The notes under the pieces: model-generated
The model's input: only the letters and a program-made list of their open reading frames with translations
Databases searched by the model: none
Told to the model about the DNA's origin: nothing
Shown: positions 9,774-17,215 of the stretch, piece by piece
Layout of the letters: the number at the start of each line of letters is the position of its first letter
How positions within the stretch are numbered: the first letter of the stretch is position 1
Source of the DNA: RDXT01 sp033765305
GTDB lineage: Bacteria > Bacteroidota > Bacteroidia > J057
Direction of reading: 5' to 3'
NCBI GenBank assembly: GCA_033765305.1
Contig: JANRID010000009.1
Location: 1-50,187 of the forward strand
Length of the DNA: 50,187 bases
Position numbers and translations under genes: made by a program

Positions 9774-10559
9774 TTATTTGGCCGGATCGATCAGCAGCGG
9801 CGCGTTGCCGTCGGTGACGATCAGCTTGGCATTGGGCGAACTGGCCAGGCTGCGGAAGACTTCCAGGCTCTGCCATTCGATGACCATCGGCGAAAGGCCC
9901 TCGGCGATGATCTTTTGGGCGTCGCGGATACCGGCAGCCTCGATGCGCTTGCGCTGCGCTTCAAGATCTTCCTGCGCCAGCTCAAATTCCATCCGCTGGG
10001 CAATCTGCTCAGCCTCCAGCTTTTCCTCGATGGCGCGGGCCAGGCCCTGCGGCAGCGCGATGCTCTTCATCAGCACGGCCTCCACTTCGAAGCCCCTCGG
10101 CGCCAGGATGCTGGTCATGAGGTCCTTGATCTCCCGCTCGATCTGCGCACGGCCGTCGGTATACATGTCCTTGGCATAAAAGCGCGAGCAGACATCGGCG
10201 GCCGCAGAGCGGAATACGCTCAGAATCACGACATTCTCATAGTCGCGCCCGATGTTTTCGATCACCTTGGAGGCTTCGCTGGCCTTGATGCGGTACAGGA
10301 TCGAAATTTCGGACTGGATGTTGAGGCCTTCTTTGGAAGGCAGGTTGAGCCTGACTTCCAGGTTCACGGTTTGCGTAGGGACGCGGATGATTTCCGTGAC
10401 AAAAATATTGTAGGCGGCGACGCCGGGCTGAATCGCATCGGGCTTGAGGCGGCCCAGGGTCTGGCGGAGACCCACTTCGCCCGGACGGATGACGGCACAG
10501 CTGCTCAGGATCAGGCCTAGGCCTGCAAGCGTCAGAATGGTTGCTCGTGAAATACGCAT
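9774..10559 (-). CDS. SPFH/prohibitin-family lipoprotein
   Basis: The 261-residue protein has an SPFH (prohibitin-like) domain from about residue 25 to 190 and a helical tail (EEKLEAEQIAQRMEFELAQEDLEAQRKRIEAAG in segments) typical of prohibitins. Prohibitins form membrane-bound ring assemblies. Instead of a plain membrane anchor, this one starts with a hydrophobic segment ending in LSSC (C21), which reads as a lipobox. It may therefore be a lipid-anchored form with the SPFH domain outside the cytoplasm. The start at 10559 gives MRISRATILTLAG; an upstream in-frame start at 10589 would add ten unconvincing residues. An AT-rich region at 10600-10662 upstream probably holds the promoter. Its terminator is at 9698-9726. 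Confidence 0.85.
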   Translation of the reverse strand: MRISRATILTLAGLGLILSSCAVIRPGEVGLRQTLGRLKPDAIQPGVAAYNIFVTEIIRVPTQTVNLEVRLNLPSKEGLNIQSEISILYRIKASEASKVIENIGRDYENVVILSVFRSAAADVCSRFYAKDMYTDGRAQIEREIKDLMTSILAPRGFEVEAVLMKSIALPQGLARAIEEKLEAEQIAQRMEFELAQEDLEAQRKRIEAAGIRDAQKIIAEGLSPMVIEWQSLEVFRSLASSPNAKLIVTDGNAPLLIDPAK

Positions 10560-10662
10560 ACAGAGATGGGTTTGTAGTGTATATACCACCCTGTACGCGC
10601 CGCCGTTATAATAGTTTTACTATTGATAATAATTATTTTACTTCTGAAACAGGTTTCATATA

Positions 10663-11322
10663 TTATACAGGTGCAGCATCCTCCCAGACCCGGAGCCAGT
10701 CCTGACGGCGCATGCCGTAGGTCACCACGTCGATCGGGGCGCCGTTGAGCAGGCCGCCGGCATGCTCGATGCCCTCCCACATGAAGCGGAGCCTGCGGGC
10801 CACATTCTGGCTGCGCTCGTTCTGCGCGGCGCATTTGATGAGCACCTTGTGGATGGGGTGGCGGCTGAAGGCGTAATCCAGCGAAGCCCGGCAGCAGCGG
10901 GTGATCAGGCCCAGGCCGGTGTACTGGGCGCCGAGCCAGTATCCGAGGGATACACGCGCCTCCTCGGCGTCGCCTTCGTTGAACTCCAGCAGGCCGGCCA
11001 GCTCGCCCCGGTGCCAGATGCCGTAGGCCCAGCCTCCGGAGAAGATGTTGCGGTAGTTGACCTGCGTCAGGTAGCTGCGGGTCTGCTCGGGGGTCTGCAC
11101 ATTCTGCACCCAGCTGAGCCAGGCGCGGAGGTGGTCCCGGTTTCGGTCGATGAGCGCGAAGAGCGCATCGGTATGCTCGGGCCCCAGCCCGCGCAGCACG
11201 AGGTCTTCATCCACCTGAAGCTCCGGCGCGGGGCGGAAAAACAGCGGCCTCAACGGCCCCGGGATGGTCAGCCATTTACGCAGGTCGAACGGCAGATACT
11301 TGCCGAAGGGGAGCGATGCCAC
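10663..11322 (-). CDS. GNAT-family N-acetyltransferase, RimJ/RimL type
   Basis: This 219-residue protein belongs to the RimJ/RimL branch of GNAT acetyltransferases, which move an acetyl group from acetyl-CoA to a protein N-terminus or small amine. Typical segments are DLVLRGLGPEHTDALFALI, the substrate strand AYGIWHRGELAGLLEFN, SLGYWLGAQYTGLGLITRCC as the acetyl-CoA loop, and KVLIKCAAQNERSQNVARRL as the closing motif. The start is GTG at 11322; no ATG lies upstream before a stop in this frame. It follows the HAD phosphatase gene by 30 bp on the same strand, so the two are probably co-transcribed. The substrate cannot be read from sequence. Confidence 0.87.
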   Translation of the reverse strand: MASLPFGKYLPFDLRKWLTIPGPLRPLFFRPAPELQVDEDLVLRGLGPEHTDALFALIDRNRDHLRAWLSWVQNVQTPEQTRSYLTQVNYRNIFSGGWAYGIWHRGELAGLLEFNEGDAEEARVSLGYWLGAQYTGLGLITRCCRASLDYAFSRHPIHKVLIKCAAQNERSQNVARRLRFMWEGIEHAGGLLNGAPIDVVTYGMRRQDWLRVWEDAAPV

Positions 11323-11352
11323 AGCAGTACGGACTCTCTATCGGCCTGAAAA

Positions 11353-12252
11353 TTACGGTGCGCTGCGGCGGGGCGTCTCCGTCCATGCCCGACCGGTCGC
11401 TTTTGCGAGGTATTCGATCACGCTGTCCGTCTCATTGGAGCCGATGACCTCGTCGGCAAGGGCCTTGATCTCCGGCTTGGCGTTCGCTACCGCCACCCTG
11501 CGGCCTGCCATCCGGAACATGCTTTCGTCGTTGAGGCTGTCGCCGAACACTGTCACATCCGCCGGTGCCAGGCCGGTCTCGGCCAGCAGCACCCCGATGC
11601 CGCCGGCCTTGGTGGCCTGATGATCGAAGATGGAGAGCCAGAACCACTCCGGGTTGTACCAGTTTTCATAATAGTACATCTGGAGCCGGCCGGAAAAACG
11701 GATGTTCAGGTCGTGCTCCAGCGCCTGCAGCGGCGCCAGCCGGTCGATGAGGTTGAAGCTGATGAGCTGCTGCCCGAAGGCTTCGGAGAAATCCTCCACT
11801 TGGCGGGGGCGGTCATCGCCCTGCCGGAAGCGGTCTTCCACGTACCAGGTCATGGGCTCGTTGAGCTCGCGGCCGAAATACAGGTAATCGGCCTCGCCGT
11901 CGTAGGCGGAGAGAAACCCCAGCAGGCCGTGCGCGCCGATGCAGCCGAAGACTTCCTGCGCCAGTTCGGGTGCCAGCGCCTGCACGGCGCGGTGGCGGCC
12001 GGTCTCCAGGTCGGAGAGGTAGGCGCCGTTGGCGCAGATGACCGGCAGGCGGATGGGCAGGCCCCGCAGGATATGCCGCACCGAGACGATGCTCCGCGCG
12101 GTGGCGATGGTAAACTGCGTTCCGGATTCGAGCAGCTCGGTCAGCAGGCTCCGCGCCTGCTCCGACAGCGTAGCGTCGGGCTGGAGCAGGGTGCCGTCGA
12201 GGTCGGAGATGTAGAGCGTGCGGTCCGGGGTGCGGGCCGGGGGCTGTATCAT
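11353..12252 (-). CDS. Cof-type HAD hydrolase
   Basis: The product is a 299-residue HAD-superfamily phosphatase of the Cof/type IIB class, which usually acts on sugar phosphates or other small phosphorylated metabolites. Motif I is SDLDGTLL (both catalytic aspartates present), motif II is ATARS, the lysine of motif III lies in QATKAGGIGVL, and motif IV is FGDSLNDESMF. The cap domain sits between residues about 85 and 215. I chose the ATG at 12252; the frame opens two codons earlier at a TTG. The gene is divergent from the pyridoxal kinase gene with a 64-bp gap that must contain both promoters. Confidence 0.88.
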   Translation of the reverse strand: MIQPPARTPDRTLYISDLDGTLLQPDATLSEQARSLLTELLESGTQFTIATARSIVSVRHILRGLPIRLPVICANGAYLSDLETGRHRAVQALAPELAQEVFGCIGAHGLLGFLSAYDGEADYLYFGRELNEPMTWYVEDRFRQGDDRPRQVEDFSEAFGQQLISFNLIDRLAPLQALEHDLNIRFSGRLQMYYYENWYNPEWFWLSIFDHQATKAGGIGVLLAETGLAPADVTVFGDSLNDESMFRMAGRRVAVANAKPEIKALADEVIGSNETDSVIEYLAKATGRAWTETPRRSAP

Positions 12253-12316
12253 GGGCAATCGGATTTGGGCCGGAAAATACGAAGGTTTGCCGTACCTTGC
12301 GCCGGAATCTGCGCAT

Positions 12317-13072
12317 ATGCATGTGTTGGCCGTTCATAGCCAGGCAGTGCACGGCACTGCAAGCCTGAAGGCGCTGGGGGCTGTGCTGGGGTCGGCGCTG
12401 CTGCCGGTGCCCAGCCTCCTGCTGACAGGCCTGACCAATATTCCTGGCCACCGCAAGTTTGCCCTGCCCTTCGGCGAGCTGCTCGAGGGCAGCCTGGAGC
12501 TGGCCCGGAGCCGCTCGCTGCGCCTGGTGCTCTATGTCGGCTACCTGGGCGGGCCGGAGCAGGCCGGCCTGGTGCTGGACCTGCTGGAGCGCTACCGCGA
12601 CATCATCGGTACCGTGCTCGTGGACCCCGTCTCGGGCGACCATGGCCGCCTCTATGTGCCCGACGCGCTGCTGGAGGCCTGGCCCCGCCTGCTGGCCGCC
12701 GCCGGCTGGGCCCTGCCCAACTACACCGAGCTGTGCCTCTACAGCGGCCTGCCGCCGGCGCAGCAGTCGCCCGAGGCCTGCCTGGAGGCCTTCCGGGCGC
12801 GCTACCCGCAGCTGCGCTTCGCCGCTACCAGCCTGCCCGCAGGCGAGCGGACCGGCATCGCCCTCTGGGACGGTGCCGCCCTGCACCGGCACACGCACCC
12901 GCGCCTGCCGCGCAACTTCGGCGGCAGCGGGGATGTGTTCGGCGCCTGGTTTGTGCGCAAGCACCTGCTGGAAGGCCTGCCTGCGCCCCAGGCCATGCGG
13001 ATTGCTGCCTTGCGCACGCGCCGCAGCATCGCCAAGGCCATCCGCAGCGGCCTCGACGACCTGCCGCTCTGA
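12317..13072 (+). CDS. Pyridoxal kinase
   Basis: The 251-residue protein matches the PdxK/PdxY branch of the ribokinase fold, which phosphorylates pyridoxal, pyridoxine or pyridoxamine at the 5-prime hydroxyl in the PLP salvage pathway. The N-terminus VLAVHSQAVHGTASLKAL corresponds to the substrate-binding start of the family. LPNYTELCLYSG matches the TPN-x-E motif, and NFGGSGDVFGAWFV contains the GSGD anion-hole and catalytic aspartate. The start at 12317 removes a GC-rich unstructured N-terminal extension. The protein is slightly shorter than the 280-residue E. coli enzymes. Whether it is PdxK or PdxY is not decidable here, so I leave the symbol blank. Confidence 0.85.
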   Translation: MHVLAVHSQAVHGTASLKALGAVLGSALLPVPSLLLTGLTNIPGHRKFALPFGELLEGSLELARSRSLRLVLYVGYLGGPEQAGLVLDLLERYRDIIGTVLVDPVSGDHGRLYVPDALLEAWPRLLAAAGWALPNYTELCLYSGLPPAQQSPEACLEAFRARYPQLRFAATSLPAGERTGIALWDGAALHRHTHPRLPRNFGGSGDVFGAWFVRKHLLEGLPAPQAMRIAALRTRRSIAKAIRSGLDDLPL

Positions 13073-13078
13073 GGCCCT

Positions 13079-13759
13079 TCAGAGCACCTGGTGGTCGGCA
13101 AAGGAGTAATGCCCCCGTGCAGATACGATGATATGGTCCAGCACCTGCATGTCGAAGAGCTTGGCCGCTTCGGACAGGCGCCGCGTGATGCTCAGATCGG
13201 CTTCGCTGGGGCGGAGGCTGCCGGAGGGGTGGTTGTGGACGAGGATGATGGAGGCCGCCATGAGGCTGACCGCCTCGCGGAAGACGATGCGGGGGTCGAT
13301 GACGGTGCTGGTGAGGCCGCCGCGGGAGATCTCGCGGACGGCGCGGATCTCGTTGGCGCGGTTGAGGTACACGACATAAAACACCTCCTGGTCGAGGTCG
13401 GCGAGCTTGGCGCTGAAATAGCGGGCCACATCCTGGGCCTGGCGCACGACGGTAGCGGGTTCGAGGCCGATGCCCTTGCGGCGGCCCATCTCGAAGGCAG
13501 CTACGAGCCCCACGGCTTTGGCCGGGCCGATGCCGGGCACGGCGGTCAGGGCGTCGACGCCGGTGCGGGCCAGGCCGCCGAGCCCGTCGAAGCGGTCCAG
13601 GAGCTCGCGCGCCAGCGCGAGGGCGGACTTGTTGCGGAAGCCATGCCCCAGCAGGATGGCGACCAGTTCGGCATCGGTGAGCGCGTCCATGCCGCGCTGC
13701 ATCAGTTTTTCGCGGGGGCGGTCCTCGACGGCCCACTGCGAGATCGGTTGATGGTACAT
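13079..13759 (-). CDS. radC: RadC family JAB-domain protein
   Basis: This 226-residue protein has the classical RadC layout. The N-terminal helix-hairpin-helix region contains ALTAVPGIGPAKAVGLVAA, and the C-terminal JAB/MPN metal-binding domain contains HNHPSGSLRPSEAD, with the two histidines and aspartate that bind zinc. RadC proteins are widespread and were once named for DNA repair; their true activity is not settled. The start MYHQPISQW at 13759 is typical of the family. It converges on the pyridoxal kinase gene with only six bases between the stops. Confidence 0.93.
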   Translation of the reverse strand: MYHQPISQWAVEDRPREKLMQRGMDALTDAELVAILLGHGFRNKSALALARELLDRFDGLGGLARTGVDALTAVPGIGPAKAVGLVAAFEMGRRKGIGLEPATVVRQAQDVARYFSAKLADLDQEVFYVVYLNRANEIRAVREISRGGLTSTVIDPRIVFREAVSLMAASIILVHNHPSGSLRPSEADLSITRRLSEAAKLFDMQVLDHIIVSARGHYSFADHQVL

Positions 13760-13811
13760 CCGGGTATATGAATCTGCCGCAAGCTAGCGGCGTATCCCCG
13801 GCCGGCGATGG

Positions 13812-13942
13812 AAAAAAGCGGAGCGAGGTAACGCCGGGAGGGGGCGAACCCGGCAGGAACCATGCGCCTGCCTCGGCGCTTCGAGGCTGCGGGCACTCCC
13901 GGCTGCGCCACCGCAGCCCCGGATCATGGCGCCGAACGGCGC
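13812..13942 (-). other. Structured GC-rich intergenic segment, possible small RNA
   Basis: Between radC and the next minus-strand gene several perfect complementary segments occur: 13833-13840 with 13896-13903 (8 bp), 13852-13857 with 13867-13872 (6 bp), 13885-13892 with 13911-13918 (8 bp, which would cross the first stem), and a tight hairpin 13929-13942. Read on the minus strand, the region ends in six T residues (13817-13812). I tested it by eye against tRNA, SRP RNA and tmRNA signatures and found no match. It could be a small RNA, the radC leader, or just terminator-rich spacer. Confidence 0.35.
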
Positions 13943-13943
13943 A

Positions 13944-14492
13944 TCAGTCTATCCCGAAGCAGGACAGCATGATCTTGGCCGGAGGCGCCCCGGTGCTGAT
14001 GCTGAGGGGCATAAATGCATATTCACCTGGCGGCAGGGTGCGCGGCAGCATGATTTCAAAAACCCCTTCGCGGATGCGCTTGAATTCCAGCTTTACGTAC
14101 GCACTGCTTACGTCGCGGGCTCCCCCGTACATCTTGACCCCGATGTGCACGAACCGCCTGTGTTTTTTTCTGACCTCTCCCTTGCACAGCACGATCTGCT
14201 CCGCGGGGTCGGTGCCTCCCTCCGATTTCATGACAAATTTCGGCAAGGACCTGCCCGAGAACCGCACCTCGGATGCTGGAGTAAAGGCGGTATAATACAC
14301 GTTGGCGCCTCCGTACCCCATGCCGACCACTTGCATTTCCATCTGCGCCTGTGCCCGTTCAAGGCTTTGCAGGGTGCTGTCGCTGCCTGCTGCATAGGGC
14401 CTCAGGGAAAACTCAGGGTCTGGAACCGTCTGCGCATATGCTGCCGGAACCCATCCCGCGATCAGGACTGCGAATACCAGAATCTGTCTCAT
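13944..14492 (-). CDS. Secreted protein of unknown function
   Basis: The 182-residue product has a clean signal peptide (MRQILVFAVLIAGWVPAAYA followed by QTV), so it should be exported. The mature domain mixes beta-like strands with a positively charged central region (KGEVRKKHRRFVHIG) and a Gly-rich segment (GMGYGGANVYYTAF). It ends in a short cysteine-containing strand (KIMLSCFGID). No known family was recognised, and there is no T9SS sorting domain. The start is the methionine of the signal peptide. It lies alone, followed by the structured spacer that precedes radC. Confidence 0.78.
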   Translation of the reverse strand: MRQILVFAVLIAGWVPAAYAQTVPDPEFSLRPYAAGSDSTLQSLERAQAQMEMQVVGMGYGGANVYYTAFTPASEVRFSGRSLPKFVMKSEGGTDPAEQIVLCKGEVRKKHRRFVHIGVKMYGGARDVSSAYVKLEFKRIREGVFEIMLPRTLPPGEYAFMPLSISTGAPPAKIMLSCFGID

Positions 14493-14678
14493 GGCGGCTT
14501 ACAGGGTTATATGTGATTGATTTGCGTGTGCTGCCGGGAGTGCCTCCGGGTGTCCTCCGGCCAGCCGGGATTCATCCGCATGCTGCCGTGTGTACGGTCC
14601 GGAATCCGGGTGGTTTCATGCCGGGGCTGCAAACCCGCAGGGCAGCAGCACATCGGCAGGCAGTTCGTCCGTCCTGCC

Positions 14679-15599
14679 TCACCCCTGATCCGGGCCTGCG
14701 GGCGGCTCCTGCGCAATCTGCATCTCAAACCGGTTGTGGATCACCAGGATCAGCAGCCCGAATACGATCGCAGCCACGATGAGCAGCGTGTTGAGCAGGC
14801 CGCTGACCGAAAACGACAGCCGGATGAGGATGGTGGAAATGACGAAGCCGGAGTTCCGGATCACCTTGTGGAATTCATCGGTGTAGAAAAACGAGACCAG
14901 CAGCAGCACCACATCCGCGATGATGAGGATGGTGAAAAACTGCTCGAAGAAGATGTTGTTGATGTTTTCAAACGATACCCCTTCCCCGCTGCCGGGATGC
15001 AGGAGGCCCATGCTCCAGCGGATGAATGCGTACAGGGCTACGAACATGAGCACCGGCACCAGGGCGGAAGCCAGGGCTTTTTTGATCCGGATAAACCGCG
15101 CTACGCCCGGGTGCTGGCTGCGGGGCCCGGGGCGTCCGGGTTTCCTGCTTTGCCGGTAAAACAGATAGATCAGAAAAAACAGCAGCACCGAAGCGACCAG
15201 ATCATAGGTAAACTGCAGATCGTACTTGATGCTGAACCAGTCGGACGAGAGCGAGAGGTTGGACAGGTCCTTGAACAGGCGCCGGATGATGATCAGCGTG
15301 ATGATCTCGTACTGCTTGGTGATATAGGTGGTAATCGACTGGGGGAGATAGTAGAGCAGCAGATAGACCTCGTACACCAGGATGAACGAAAACGGCGTGT
15401 AAATCGCGGCAATCGGATTCCGGAGCAGGCCTCCGCCCTCCGGCACGGCCAGGAGTCCGGCATCGGCCAGGAAGATCAGCAGCAGATGCACCAGGAAGCT
15501 GGCGATGGCAATCACAAGAATGACGCGCTCGCTCCATTGCCTGGTGCGGGGCGACAGCAGCCGCCGGTGCAAGCGGTCCCAGGGTATCGTGACGGGCAT
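14679..15599 (-). CDS. Polytopic membrane protein of unknown function
   Basis: This 306-residue protein has about six or seven hydrophobic helices: residues about 26-46, 68-86, 96-106, 132-148, 176-196, 220-240 and 253-286. Short charged loops lie between them, and a basic hydrophilic loop (RQSRKPGRPGPRSQ) at 149-162. It is an integral inner-membrane protein with no recognised transporter or enzyme motif. I chose the ATG at 15599 (MPVTIPWDRLHRR) because upstream in-frame sequence is not protein-like. It is divergent from the BREX operon, with 340 bp between the two starts. Confidence 0.75.
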   Translation of the reverse strand: MPVTIPWDRLHRRLLSPRTRQWSERVILVIAIASFLVHLLLIFLADAGLLAVPEGGGLLRNPIAAIYTPFSFILVYEVYLLLYYLPQSITTYITKQYEIITLIIIRRLFKDLSNLSLSSDWFSIKYDLQFTYDLVASVLLFFLIYLFYRQSRKPGRPGPRSQHPGVARFIRIKKALASALVPVLMFVALYAFIRWSMGLLHPGSGEGVSFENINNIFFEQFFTILIIADVVLLLVSFFYTDEFHKVIRNSGFVISTILIRLSFSVSGLLNTLLIVAAIVFGLLILVIHNRFEMQIAQEPPAGPDQG

Positions 15600-15939
15600 A
15601 GGCAGGGCGTATCGCCGGTTCTGAGTCTTTCCAACCCGGCTGCCGGTTATTTGTTCCCGGCGATGGGGTACAGTTCCTGCATAAACTCCGGATGCCAAGG
15701 ACTGCATCCGCTACCGACCCGGCCATTGGCAGTATGGCCTGCACCCGGCTGCCGGGTATGATATCCGGGCAAAGAAATTTTCCATATCTTGCCGTCATCA
15801 ATGCTGCTATCCGGCAGATTTTACTCATATCATTGGCAGTGCAGGCCCTTCAAATGATACCCATCATGCCTGCCTCCGACTCCAGTGTATATTCGCAGAC
15901 CATGCCAGGCAGGGTCGCAGTTCCTAGGGAATACTACAT
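15600..15939. promoter_or_regulatory. Divergent intergenic region upstream of BREX
   Basis: This 340-bp gap holds no convincing gene. It must contain the promoter of the BREX operon and that of the membrane protein gene. Two copies of a 13-mer (ACCCGGCTGCCGG) occur at 15634-15646 and 15743-15755. The second is part of a perfect 15-bp inverted repeat at 15743-15757. No BrxR-type WYL regulator gene is present in the window. Confidence 0.5.
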
Positions 15940-16674
15940 ATGCAGCCTAATATCCGATCTATCCATACCAGCAGAACCATTATGTGTGCAGAGCTGCAGT
16001 CTCTTATGGCCCAGGCTTTGACGGACTGCAGCTTCGAACGTGCCTTGGCGGAAAATGCGACTGGGAAACGCACCAGAAGCAATCAGAACAAGACCCGCCA
16101 ATACCTGCATGCGCTTTATGACCTCGACCGGGGTCTGCCCCGCTTCCGGGCCTTGATGGCTTTTTGGGAAATGACCGCGCCGTCCGAACAGCCGTTGCTG
16201 GCCCTGCTCTATGCCTTGGGCAAGGATAGCTTGCTGGCGGAAAGTGCCCACCTGCTCATCGCCTGCCCGGTGGGGGCCAGCCTGCCAGCTGCAATATTCA
16301 GTCAGAAGGTGTCCGAGCGTCATCCCGGCCGCTATTCTGAAGAAAGCGTGGCTGCCATCGGCCAGCGGCTGGCTAGCTCATGGAAACAGGCGGGTTATCT
16401 GCGGGGTATGTATGCAAACAGGCGCACTGAGGTCATGCCGGGCTACCAAGTACTGGCGTTTGCGATGCTGCTGGCATACCTGGCGGGCGCCCGGGGGCAG
16501 TTTATCCTGCAGAGCCCTGAGGTTCAAGCGCTCTGTCTGGCCGAATCCAGAATCAGAGAACTTGCCTTTGAGGCAAGCAAGCGCGATCTTATGCGCTTTC
16601 AGTCGGCTGGCGCCGTGATTACCGTATCCTTCGAGACCATACTGAACAAGTTGGATATCCATGACCAAGGTTGA
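15940..16674 (+). CDS. brxA: BREX protein BrxA (DUF1819)
   Basis: BrxA is a small DNA-binding accessory protein of BREX anti-phage systems. This 244-residue product fits the DUF1819 family. Its start NIRSIHTSRTIM matches the family N-terminus, GKRTRSNQNKTRQYLHALYDLD is the conserved helical core, ASSWKQAGYLRG lies in the middle, and FQSAGAVITVSF is the typical C-terminal strand. The start at 15940 keeps that N-terminal motif; the later ATG at 15982 would remove it. It is the first gene of the BREX operon and overlaps brxB by 14 bp, which suggests translational coupling. The position and family together make the call firm. Confidence 0.88.
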   Translation: MQPNIRSIHTSRTIMCAELQSLMAQALTDCSFERALAENATGKRTRSNQNKTRQYLHALYDLDRGLPRFRALMAFWEMTAPSEQPLLALLYALGKDSLLAESAHLLIACPVGASLPAAIFSQKVSERHPGRYSEESVAAIGQRLASSWKQAGYLRGMYANRRTEVMPGYQVLAFAMLLAYLAGARGQFILQSPEVQALCLAESRIRELAFEASKRDLMRFQSAGAVITVSFETILNKLDIHDQG

Positions 16675-17203
16675 CAAACTGCTGCATGCCTTCGAGGCAG
16701 CGCTTCGGGAGCCCTGGGCTGCCACACTTTCCGGGCAAGAAAAAGTCTGGTTTCTGGTATACGAGCCTGCTGAGCAGCGCAAAGTGGATTTGCAGATCGG
16801 CGAATTTGAAATCCGGGCCAAAGCAGCCCGGAAGACCTGGATCCCCATCTCCCTCAAGCAAGTTTTTCCTGAATGGATGGCCCGGCATGAGTACCGGGAG
16901 GAATACTTCGCAGATCCCACAGCCCTCGCCGATCAGCTGGAGTATGACTTCAGAGACTTTGTCATACAGTACCTGCGTGATCAGATCAGGGCTGGATCCG
17001 ACGGCCCTCATGCCCTCATAGCCCTCACCGGAGTCGGAGCGCTCTTCGGCTTCTGCCGATTATCTGAAGTCCTGAAGGGAGCCACCGAGTCCCTGCAGGG
17101 CAGGCTGCTGGTTTTCTTCCCCGGTGAATTCAGCAGCAACCAGTATCGCCTCCTCGATGCACGGGACGGATGGAATTATTTGGCACGCCCTATTACTGCA
17201 TAA
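16661..17203 (+). CDS. brxB: BREX protein BrxB (DUF1788)
   Basis: The 180-residue product belongs to DUF1788, the BrxB family, a small BREX component of unknown biochemical role that is needed for the system. Conserved features include the N-terminal helix (VDKLLHAFEAALREPWA), the VWFLVYEPAEQRKVDLQIGEF strand region, and the C-terminal signature FFPGEFSSNQYRLLDARD followed by WNYLARPI. It overlaps brxA by 14 bp and is followed by brxC after 12 bp. Length and gene order match type I BREX. Confidence 0.92.
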   Translation: MTKVDKLLHAFEAALREPWAATLSGQEKVWFLVYEPAEQRKVDLQIGEFEIRAKAARKTWIPISLKQVFPEWMARHEYREEYFADPTALADQLEYDFRDFVIQYLRDQIRAGSDGPHALIALTGVGALFGFCRLSEVLKGATESLQGRLLVFFPGEFSSNQYRLLDARDGWNYLARPITA

Positions 17204-17215
17204 AGCATCTGCACA

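Noticed and set aside
13812..13942. tRNA, SRP RNA or tmRNA gene
   Set aside because: No cloverleaf, no GGAA-capped SRP core and no tmRNA ends could be fitted; only unassigned stems remain.
15982..16674. Alternative brxA start at 15982
   Set aside because: It would remove the NIRSIHTS segment that matches the N-terminus of the family.
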